The notes beneath the pieces are model-generated. The model saw nothing but the letters and a program-made list of their open reading frames with translations, made no database searches and was not told where the DNA came from. A program made the translations under genes and the position numbers. A stretch of 64,000 nucleotides of DNA from Apoda limacodes. Lineage: Eukaryota; Arthropoda; Insecta; Lepidoptera; Limacodidae. The number at the start of each line of letters is the position of its first letter. The stretch's first letter is position 1. Of this stretch, positions 55,090 through 63,034 are shown piece by piece. The stretch is from NCBI GenBank assembly GCA_946406115.1, contig OX291545.1, positions 3,286,001-3,350,000 of the forward strand, given 5' to 3'.

Positions 55090-56501
55090 CAGTACAGGTA
55101 TATGCGCCAATCTTGTCTCACTCTGATGAAGAAGCCGAAGCCACATATGAAGATATCACCAAGGCCCTTCATAACACCAAGGCTAACTTCAACGTTGTGA
55201 TGGGGGATTTTAACGCCAAAGTGGGAGTACAAAAACGCGACGAACCTAGAATCGGGTCTTATGGCTGGGGTCAACGATTATAAGGGAACAAATGCTGATA
55301 AACATTCTCGAAATGCAAGGGCTCTTTTTGATGAGCTCGTTCTACAAGAAAAGTTCCCATAGCATAGGACCTGGCGAAGTCCCGACGCTGTGACTAGGAA
55401 TGAGATAGATTTATTTACGGCAGATAGACGGAACATATTTAGAGATGTCTCAGTGATCAATAGTTTCAATACTGGCAGTGATCACAGACTTGTTAGAGGC
55501 ACTATAAATATAAATAACAAGTCCGAAAGAAATCGTCTAATAAATTCTACTCTAAGACCTTTACAGTCCCAAGCTACGATAGGATCCGTAAAGTTTCGTC
55601 TGGAACTTTAAAATAGATTCGATTCGCTGGAAACCACAGGCGACGTTGACGTAATGACCAACAACTTGGTGAAGACGGTAAAAGAAATGGGACGCAAATT
55701 TTATCCACCGCAGAACAAAACTAGAGAGTCCAAACTTTTGCCTGAGACTCTGGAACTTATGAGGAAAAGACGAGAGATACCATCTACCCAAAGGTCTTCG
55801 TCAGATACAAGATCTCTAAACGAGCTGATACGAAAGATGACTAGACGTGACCTTCGACGCTGCATCACCATACGAAGCATTAAGCTTGCGATTGAGCAGA
55901 ATAAAGGGTCAAAAGTTTTTGCGCGTCAGCTTGCAAAGAGCCATCTGACGAGACGAAAAACTGCAGATGGTAAAATAGACACCTCCAAATCAGAGATCTC
56001 AGCAGAAGCCGAATTGTTTTATGAACAACTCGACACGTCACATGCGGCCCACATCCCTCATAACCGAAGATCCAAGAGCCAAAATGACGCGCCACTTCAC
56101 CGAGGATATCCCGGACGTTGACCAAAGTGAGATTAGGGCGGTCAAGGTCACACAGCGTGCAATGGAGCGAGCTATGCTCGGAGTGTCTCTAAGGGATCGA
56201 ATCCGGTATGAGGACATCCGGAAGAGAAGCAAAGTTACCGACATAGCTCGCAGAATTAGCAAGCTGAAGTGGCAGTGGGCTGGCCACGTCTGTTGGAGGA
56301 CCGATAGCCGATGTAGCAGACGTATCCTAGAGTGGAGACCGCGTATGGGAAGGCGAAGCGTGGGACGCCCTCCAGGCCGGTGGACCGAAAAGGTGGCTGG
56401 TGGTGGCTGGATGCGGAAGGCAGAGGACCGGGAGAAATGGCGTGCCATAGAGCAGGCTTATGTCCAGCAGTGGACCAATATAAGCTAATATGATGATGAT
56501 G
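55090..56501 (+). mobile_element. RTE retrotransposon copy with 12-bp target duplication and no RT core
   Basis: The copy is flanked by AATAGTCAGCAA at 55078-55089 and 56502-56513 and ends in ATATGATGATGATG, the short-repeat tail of RTE elements. It starts mid-endonuclease (VQVYAPI at 55092, then VVMGDFNAKVG), runs through TRNEIDLF, DVSVINSFNTGSDHRLVRGT (SDH box) and a long linker, and then joins directly to the post-RT tail. It is 1,412 bp, whereas autonomous RTE elements are about 3 kb or more. 5' truncation plus an internal deletion explain the difference. Confidence 0.9.
55092..56488 (+). pseudogene. RTE ORF: endonuclease, linker and C-terminal tail
   Basis: Frames in order are endonuclease remnants at 55092-55611 with stops, a linker frame at 55654-56121 (VKTVKEMGRKFYPPQNKTRE, FARQLAKSHLTRRKTADGKI), and a final frame 56021-56488. 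In the last frame TEDIPDVDQSEIR, which normally leads into the RT fingers, continues directly with AVKVTQRAMERAMLGVSLRD of the post-RT region, then VTDIARRISKLKWQWAGHV and AYVQQWTNIS. The whole RT catalytic domain is absent while the frame stays open across the joint. The product would have endonuclease-like ancestry but no polymerase. Confidence 0.9.
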
Positions 56502-56628
56502 AATAGTCAGCAATATTGTAGTGGATTGCAATAAGCAAGATGGACACGTGTTCCAGATATTATTTTTCCTATGCTATCGGCGAATAAATCCAAATCCATT
56601 TAAGATATTATAATATTATTTATATTTG

Positions 56629-57045
56629 GCACACTCTTGCGTATTACAACAGACCAAGGAAGACCATTCGAGAGCAGACTATAAAGCATAGCTAATAAAG
56701 TTCTTAGGGGTAGAAAGAAACTGGTGCACAGCCTGAAACCCGAAAGCAAATGGGATTATTGAGCGACCCCACAGAACCCTAAAAGCAGCATTAATGGCTA
56801 AATTAGAAGGTAGCAACGGCTTACATGGGCTTACAGTCAACAACGAGAAGCGAGATAGATGTCAGCGCAGTCGAATTAACATACGGAACTTTGCTGAGGT
56901 TACACGGAGATTTTTACAGTACAAAACCCGAAGGTACAAATACAAATAAATACAATGAAAAGTTCAAGACGCCATCCCCTTGATAGATATGTCTTTATAC
57001 ACCCTGACCTTTGAAACACTAAATACGTTTTTACCTGGAGGGATA
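56629..57045 (+). pseudogene. Gypsy integrase core, second part
   Basis: It resumes with TLLRITTDQGRPFESRL (second catalytic Asp in TTDQG) near 56640. After a frameshift NGIIERPHRTLKAALMAKLE gives the catalytic Glu, and RYVFIHPDL with NTKYVF near 56985-57030 comes from the C-terminal region. Integrase inserts the LTR element's cDNA into chromosomes. At about 57045 homology stops abruptly at an inverted gypsy fragment. Confidence 0.85.
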
Positions 57046-57316
57046 ATATGATCAGTTGCCTTACATCAGCGGTTACGCACGTCGTAAGTTTACGTTCAAA
57101 ATTAATGTTTTTACACGGAATGTTCGTATTTCTATACCGTTCGCTGCGTATAGTTTACCGTTTTCATATGGTACAATTTTTTTACTTACCAATCTTTTTT
57201 CTGCCGGGATTACTTACATGTTGGCTCCGATGTCAATCAAAAATCGTAGCCCATTGTCGCAGTCTTGTATTATAAGGTGGTTGTTGGTTGTAGTACAGTT
57301 GTCCGCTGCCGACTGC

Positions 57317-57932
57317 CAGGGCCGGATTAACAATGTCAGGGCCCCTAGGCAAAGTATGGCTTTGGGCCCCTCTACCCTTTGAAAGAAGAACTTATTAGAT
57401 TTTTGAAGGGTCGGCATCGTGCTAGTAATGCCCCAGGTGTTGCAAGCGTCAACGTACGATCAGGCGGACCATCAACTTGTTTGCCATCTTAGTGATATAA
57501 AAAAAATGAAAATTAAAATGTGATGTAAAAAACACTCTTTTTACTACTACTACTTTCATAACAGCCAATCAGCGCTCACGATTTACGAAACGTTTATCCT
57601 AAAATAAACTCGTTTTTTTCGCAATGATCCTAAAAATAGCTCGAAAGATCATTCTGATTTTCCTATTACCCGGTCGTTCGCAAACGTCCTAGGACTTTCG
57701 CAATGATTCGATTATCGTACGAAATATATAAATCTGAAATGCGTAAAAGTACCTAAATACGACTAAGTAACATTAAATTTTTTTCATTAGGAGATTGTTA
57801 CATACAAACCTTAAATTTTTTTTTACTGGAAAAAACATTTTCAAGAAACATAATTGTTAGAGCGCGGGGCCCCTACTAAGCATAGGGCCCCTAGGCAGTT
57901 GCCTATACTGCCTAATGGATAATCCGGCACTG
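57317..57932 (+). mobile_element. hAT element with perfect 8-bp target duplication, inside gypsy gag-protease
   Basis: It is flanked on both sides by CCGACTGC (57309-57316 and 57933-57940). The ends are inverted: CAGGGCCGGATTAACAATG on the left and CCTAATGGATAATCCGGCAC TG on the right, with GGGCCCCTAGGCA inside each. The 616-bp interior has no transposase and includes a family-A tail at 57384-57508. Removing the element and one duplication restores continuity of the gypsy fragment, confirming the insertion. Confidence 0.93.
57384..57508 (+). mobile_element. Family-A 3' tail inside the hAT element
   Basis: GAACTTATTAGATTTTTGAA, GTGTTGCAAGCGTCAACGTA, ATCAGGCGGACCATCAACTT and GTTTGCCATCTTAGTGATAT then an A-run match the reverse complement of 880-1010, minus a block of about 26 bases around the TAGCCTATGG segment. 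It is a short 5'-truncated insertion, so it is later than the hAT insertion into gypsy or was carried by it. Confidence 0.82.
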
Positions 57933-58770
57933 CCGACTGCACTTTTGCTCCGGCTTTCAGCTACATGGCTGCTCGCATTTATCTGCCTTCTTGCCGAACC
58001 TCTTGTGGAAGAAACATAGGTTTTTGTACCTCGACGTGGATCTTCGTCTATGTCTTGAGCGTGAATTACACTGCTGATATCCACGCCGCTTACGGTATGA
58101 CGGCCTTCTTCTATGTTCTGTTTCTGCTATTCTCAAGTTCAGCTTGGCCATTTCTGCTAGAATAAAAGGTAGATCTGACGCTTGTGCGCTGACGGAACAC
58201 GGTGTTTGTATATGCTATATGCATGGGTTTCGCACATTCCCAGACTTTATCTGCTATGTCCGCCATTTAGTCTAGACCCTTTGCTTCTGCCAACGCTAGT
58301 TCCGTTCGCACGGCTGTGGGCAGTCGTCCTTGCCATAGTATTATAAAAGTTTCTTCGCTTATTTTGCTACCAGCTAGGTTTCGCAAGCGCATCAAGGGTT
58401 GTGACGGCTTTTGCTCTCCCAGATCCATATTATTCATCAATTTCGGGACTTTTCTGGTTTCTGACTCGTCATAAACTGACAATAATCTATTTTTCAGTGT
58501 GTCGTATTTGTCGGTCTTTGGCGGTCTGATGAGGATGACAGTCACTTGCCATCTTTTCCTAGCTTGGCTATGACGAATGGCAACAGCTGTTCGTCGCTCA
58601 GCTTCTGCGGGATTAATGCTGCCTCCGCACGAATGACCCAGACCCTGGACTGGACTGTCCAGAGTTTCGATATCCTAGCTGTTAATGATATTGCTGATAG
58701 TTCTTCTTCGTTGCTGCTGGTTTTGACTGCTTGCTTGATTGGCGTTTGTACTGCCATTTTTTCTTTATTT

Positions 58771-59095
58771 TGTTTGTTTCCTGCTTAACTCTTTGCTGCT
58801 TTGTGCAGGTGAAAGTTGCGTATTCCTCACGGTCTTACTGTTAACGATAGATTTTTCGTCTTCCTGTGTGATGAGATCCGTGAATCGTCGGGGTCACCGA
58901 TGTTACGATAATGGTTGTTATCTTTCCAGCAGCAGGTTGAAATAAATATGGATCAACTTACAAGGTAATATTGTTGTATATTTTGCAGTAAAGTTACAAT
59001 CGGTACTTACAGAGTAACTTAGATGACTTAGTTCAGGAGTTTAGGGGTGTTTAGGAGTAACTAAATAATAAATTAAATATATCTTAATATATAGA
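58771..59095 (-). repeat. Possible gypsy 5' LTR end and primer-binding region
   Basis: On the minus strand, upstream of the gag start, TATTTATTTCAACCTGCTGC, GGAAAGATAACAACCATTAT and CGTAACA are followed by TCGGTGACCCCGACGATTCA. A CA-ending boundary followed by a GTGACCCCGACG block is the arrangement I would expect at an LTR edge and leader of this gypsy group. The other LTR was not found, so the LTR cannot be confirmed. Confidence 0.4.
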
Positions 59096-59463
59096 TAACT
59101 AGACTTTGCCAGCGGCTCCGCCCGCCCTAAATTCGGTTATCGGCGACGAACTCCTTAATAAGGTATATTGATTGGCCAGCGGCTCCGCCCGCCCTAAATT
59201 CGGTTATCGGCGGCTGTGTATTTACTCCTTAATTACACTAATGAAGTTTGCTATACCAAGCTGTAGCTATAGCTGTAATTCGTTTAAGCTCGGTTATCGT
59301 TATTCCGGCGGGAATTTCGGAAAAAAAAGTTGCCTATATGCTATTCCAGTACCTAACCTATATGTATGCCAAGTTTCATCCCGATCCGTTCAGTGGTTGA
59401 AGCGTAAAAGAGTAACAAACATCCATCCAAACAAACTTTCACATTTGTTCTATTAGTAAGATT
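59096..59463 (-). mobile_element. Helitron-like (Lep1-like) element with duplicated 3' end
   Basis: On the minus strand it starts TCTTACTAATAGAACAAATG near 59463 and ends GGAGCCGCTGGCAAAGTCTA GTT near 59096. The interior shows GATCGGGATGAAACTTGGCA and CTTCATTAGTGTAATTAAGG. The 3' block CGATAACCGAATTTAGGGCG plus GGCGGAGCCGCTGGC occurs twice, about 68 bases apart (59110-59142 and 59176-59208). This duplicated block is the same sequence that is amplified in the 75-bp array at 8052. There is no protein and, as in Helitrons, no target duplication. Confidence 0.7.
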
Positions 59464-60024
59464 GATTGTAAGATTCTCTCACTACGTGCATATAGTCCGT
59501 GATGCAATAGTGAAGGTTATAGTCAGGCCTTGCAATTCTGCTTATATTTGATTTACTGATCTACATACGTGCTAACATTTACAATACTCTACAAGCTCCC
59601 AGCATGTGTTATGCTTTTACAAAATAGGGTACTTTCGCCATATGGCTATCAAAGGTTACCTGAAAAAGAAAGCCTATGTTATAGGCAATAAGTTTGCCCT
59701 TATACAGTTAAGCGTATTCTATCTATCTATCCATCTACCTATATTCTTCACCAGCGTACTTTCTATTCAAAACGATTTTTAATCTCTAAATCATTAATAA
59801 TCTATAATCTCTAATCGCGATCGTGAAATATGTATATATATCTAGATTATCTTACCAAAATGCGCATTGTTAGGAAAAACATTGGTTACACCTATTTGAA
59901 CCATTAAATTAAACTGTTTGTCATATTTCGTATCTTAGAAATAAAAATGTCTGCTATGTCACAGTTTCTCCTCCTGGCGGGCATTGTTTTCTCTAGAGGT
60001 TCACAAGACGAGTGGGCCAGACTG
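59464..60024. other. Unassigned DNA
   Basis: No gene or element recognised; a TCTATCTATCCATCTACCTA run lies at 59718-59740. Confidence 0.4.
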
Positions 60025-60110
60025 TATACCAGCAGTGTGCTTTTGAATTAGGTCCCATAATTCCGCGCCTCTTCGCGCAGCCAAAATAAGGGCGCCCGCA
60101 GCTGGTAAAA
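60025..60110 (+). mobile_element. Family-A internal fragment, decayed
   Basis: TATACCAGCAGTGTGCTTTT and CGCGCCTCTTCGCGC at 60025-60080 resemble 41652-41720 of the family-A RT with a deletion. It is followed by GCAGCTGGTAAAAGCTAG, a Helitron-like 3' terminus. A weak, mosaic remnant. Confidence 0.45.
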
Positions 60111-60682
60111 GCTAGATAAGAAATAATACGCAGACCTTTCCTGTATTATGCATTCCTAATATTCCTATTCCTAATAAAATATTGGAAATTTAATACAAAT
60201 TTTCATTTCCTATTTTACGGGGGGGATTATTTAACAAAAAAATGTGAAATACGTCAATCCTAATTTTTAACCTCAAGGCCAAAATAACCCAAATACCAAT
60301 TTTTATGCGTATACGATTAGCTTCAAAAATTACGGGTTTTTATATAAATTTTCGACCCCCCTTTTACGCCCTTAGGGGGATGTTTTATCGAAATCCTTTT
60401 TTTAATGCTCACCTAGATTGTAACATGAATCTATATGCAATATTTGATGTCCTTAGACCTAGATCCAGAAGTTTGGGCTGCGCGTTGATATATCAGCCTG
60501 TAAGTCAGAGAGACACAAAAATAATAATAAAACTAACTAAAGCGTAAATATTACCCAAGTAGGTAAAGTAATGTTCCTCTAGAGTTCTTGTTTAGCTAGC
60601 CAATCGTGTAGCAATGACCAACAGTAGGATACCTAGCTAATGTATTTTGTTTCTTTAATAAAAACAGCGCAGCATAAGAATC
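60111..60682. other. Unassigned DNA
   Basis: No feature recognised; an 80-codon frame at 60305 has no family resemblance. Confidence 0.4.
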
Positions 60683-60920
60683 GGCTCCATAGCTCAGTGG
60701 GTAATGAGGATCCGACTGCTAAATCGGGGGGTGTGGGTTCGATTCCCGCACAATGTGTTTTCTATGTAAAACATGTATATATTAACAAATAAAAGTATAT
60801 TCCTACCTATATGTATTAGTATTTCTTGTCTGGTATTCATATCACAAGGTTTGCTTAGTTTGGGACCAGACAGCGCTGAGTGTAATGTCTAAAAATATTT
60901 GTGATTATTATTATATATAA
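60683..60920 (+). mobile_element. tRNA-derived SINE
   Basis: The head (60683-60755) resembles a tRNA: A box TAGCTCAGTGG (60690-60700), an anticodon-like arm CCGACTGCTAAATCGG, and a B box GGTTCGATTCC (60736-60746) before CCCGCACAATGTG. There is no proper acceptor stem pairing, and the anticodon loop would be eight bases. The body has TATCACAAGGTTTGCTTAGT and TTGGGACCAGAC, blocks I know from lepidopteran SINEs, and the tail is TTATTATTATATATAA. RNA polymerase III would transcribe it; a partner LINE would mobilise it. Confidence 0.82.
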
Positions 60921-61619
60921 CAATGGTAACAGAAAAGAAAGCTCGAAATAACAATATAGAATGCACCAAACTTTTTCGACCCGGTTCGCTACTGTCGTGT
61001 AAGGTCACATCATTTTAATATAACGGTGATAGTTTTCATTTGTAAAATACTACAAAAAAAACCGGCTTCAAAAAGATGCATTTTTAAAAAGAAACTGAAA
61101 GACTACTTACTACCTTTCACTTCCTTAAATACAATGTTATTTTCCTTTTTTTTGTACATATATTTACTATTTTAGTTTATCATTGTATTGTTATATGTAT
61201 TTATAAGTAATATTATTTGTATTATATGTATTATTGAAAGTAGGTATATAAGTAGGTATTAGGATGAGTCTATATTTAAGTATACATAATTTATATATTT
61301 ATTTTGTAATCTCAGTGCACATGTGTCACCCGCTCACTTTCTTGGGTCAGCTGTAAGAGATCTCAACTACAGATAAGCTTGACCTATGGACATTTATTTT
61401 TGTATTGTATGTGTTGTAAGTCTCCTATAATTGTGTACATAAAATTAATTATAAAAAAAAGGTAAAAATAATTAATTGTTGCCAAAAAGCTGATTTAAAT
61501 TACAATTTGAAGTTGGTTTTATGCAAGTGAAGTGTGTTATAAACTGTAAGTTTATAGTAACCTATGTATATAGAAACCAACTTCAAACTGTCAAATAGAG
61601 CAGATTTTTGGAAATAAGT
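60921..61619. other. Mostly unassigned; a family-E end at 61059-61080
   Basis: AAAACCGGCTTCAAAAAGAT lies at 61060-61079. The following HFKKKLKDYLL-like reading is too short to call. A near-repeat of GAAGTTGGTTT / AAACCAACTTC (61511-61521 and 61576-61586) forms an inverted pair. Confidence 0.4.
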
Positions 61620-61910
61620 AATTATTTTTAACTTTTTGAAGCCGGCTTTTTTTTTATTTTTTACTTTTTAGTGACGAATTGCTTTTTTCGTACACTAAAA
61701 ACATCCATACTAGTAACAAAATGTTATACAATCATCAACATGAAAAGCGTTTCACCACTTCCAAATTAACACCAAATGTTTTTTTTTGGACCAAAAGCTT
61801 TACATTAAAATGGGAACACCTCGGAAGTACATCCGTCTAAATAAATGTGTAAGTTTGCACATTTGTCTATATACGACCTCTTTCTTTTTTTGAAGTTGGT
61901 TAAAAAGTAT
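61620..61910 (-). repeat. Dispersed repeat family E, inverted copy
   Basis: On the minus strand the order TTAACCAACTTCAAAAAAAG, ACTTCCGAGGTGTTCCCAT, TTTTAGTGTACGAAAAAAGC, AAAAAAGCCGGCTTCAAAAA is the same as in 32320-32655. It lies close to another family-E end at 61060. Confidence 0.7.
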
Positions 61911-61965
61911 ACTTTATATCGCCAAACTTCGTGCACTCACAATAGCATGAAATAAAAACTTACTC

Positions 61966-62100
61966 CTAGCGCCATCTATAATTTGTTTTGAGAAGTTAAA
62001 GTCATGCCATCTGTCCGTTATTAAGAGAATTATTTTTCATGCCATTGCTGGTCAAACATTTTATACTCTAGTTGGATACAGTGGTCACAGATGGCGCTAG
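61966..62100. mobile_element. Small MITE-like repeat with CTAGCGCCATCT ends
   Basis: CTAGCGCCATCT (61966-61977) and its exact reverse complement AGATGGCGCTAG (62089-62100) enclose 135 bp without coding capacity. I see no clean target duplication, so this is only a candidate. Confidence 0.5.
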
Positions 62101-62529
62101 TGTATTTAGCTCAGCAACACTGGATGCAATATTTAAGAATAAAATATATTAATTGGTTTTAGCTTTGTTATCATGTTCTGAAAAATAAAGTAGGTTTTCA
62201 TTTTAAAAGTTTATTACCATAGTCGTTTTCTATCAACTACCATCAGTCACCTTGTGTATTGCATCCTATATCCTATATGTAAAGAGGTAAATAGTTCGTT
62301 TGTAGGTATGTATGGATGGAGACGGTAAGTAACATCTGCTACTTCTAAAGCAATTCTAAATATTTCACCAATAGAAAGCTACGTACGCTATTTCCAAGTA
62401 ACATATGCTATATTTTATTTGATTGAGACATAGACATAGAGCAACACCAACACATCCCGTAGCCGCGTCAGGATATCGTGTTGCTATATGGATTGACATG
62501 AAAAGAATATTTTAAAATCAAGTAACAAA
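62101..62529. other. Unassigned DNA
   Basis: AGCAACACCAACAC and GTGTTGCT (about 62441-62488) form a short inverted pair. No gene. Confidence 0.35.
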
Positions 62530-62760
62530 AAAGGCACTATTCCTTCACGTTGCAACGTAGCAACTACTGCAACGGGGTGACTTGATTTTGGTGCAGGGAT
62601 AGCTGGAAGGACTTCTTTATTTCATTTATGCACATATGGCTCATTGACATATGGCACAAAAATACCTGTGGGGATAGAAAAATACTACAAATACTTTCCT
62701 ACCGGTTGAGAGTTCCCACCGGAATTTCATGCGGATGAAACCGCGGGTCACAGTTAGTTC
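62530..62760 (+). repeat. Helitron-like repeat 3' part
   Basis: CCTTCACGTTGCAACGTAGC, GCAGGGATAGCTGGAAGGAC, and an end GATGAAACCGCGGGTCACAG then TTAGTT fit the lepidopteran family whose copies end in GCGGGCA-AGCTAGT. The CTAG is mutated to TTAG here. Confidence 0.5.
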
Positions 62761-62785
62761 TTAATTTTTTGACACCTGGCCAAAT

Positions 62786-63034
62786 AAGCACATCGTTTAG
62801 CACCATATAATGTGCCTGATCCATATAAGCACATCGTCTTACACCACATAACGTGCCTGCTCCATGTAAGCACATCGTCTAACACCACATAACGTGCCTG
62901 ATCCATATAAGCACATCGTCTAACACCACATAATGTTCCTCCCCCTCTTATGTGAGCACAGTATCGTCTTACACCACAAAATCTGCCTGCATCGTCTAAC
63001 ATCGACTAACACCACATAATGTGCCTGCTTCATA
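62786..63034 (+). repeat. 41-bp tandem array, about 6 units
   Basis: Units begin with AAGCACATCG at 62786, 62827, 62868 and 62909 and contain TCTAACACCACATAACGTGC then CTGATCCATAT. The last units are degenerate and partly deleted (62950-63034). Confidence 0.93.

Larger units (their letters stand above)
54941..56628. mobile_element. Insertion splitting the gypsy integrase (non-LTR tail carrying an RTE copy)
   Basis: The gypsy frame stops after the bases for VRF near 54940 and continues with GTLLRITTDQG at 56629, so everything between is inserted. The left 137 bases read, on the minus strand, GTTAGTTTACAATTGTACAA followed by ATAAATAAATAA, the look of a non-LTR 3' tail. The right 115 bases (56514-56628) continue the same inserted fragment. 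Between them sits an RTE copy bounded by a 12-bp target duplication. Confidence 0.75.
57046..58770 (-). pseudogene. Gypsy gag and protease, inverted, interrupted by a hAT element
   Basis: On the minus strand the gag starts MAVQTPIKQAVKTSS near 58757 and gives VWVIRAEAALIPQKLSDEQL, then in the next frame YDTLKNRLLSVYDESETRKV, GEQKPSQPLMRLRNLAG and LPTAVRTELALA. A zinc-knuckle-like end CFFHKRFGKKADKCEQPC lies near 57975. Beyond the hAT insertion QDCDNGLRFLIDIGANM (near 57235) is the protease, with DIG in place of the usual D-T/S-G, so it is probably inactive. Gag forms the particle and the protease matures it. The order gag-protease points away from 59 kb toward the plus-strand pol, with which it is head-on. 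Confidence 0.85.

Noticed and set aside
56038..56531. Minus-strand frames of 91-136 codons opposite the RTE tail
   Set aside because: Antisense shadows of the RTE frame, which has clear family motifs on the plus strand.
60683..60756. Functional tRNA gene (GCT anticodon-like)
   Set aside because: A and B boxes are good, but the acceptor stem does not pair, the anticodon loop is too large and a SINE body follows. It is a tRNA-derived SINE head.
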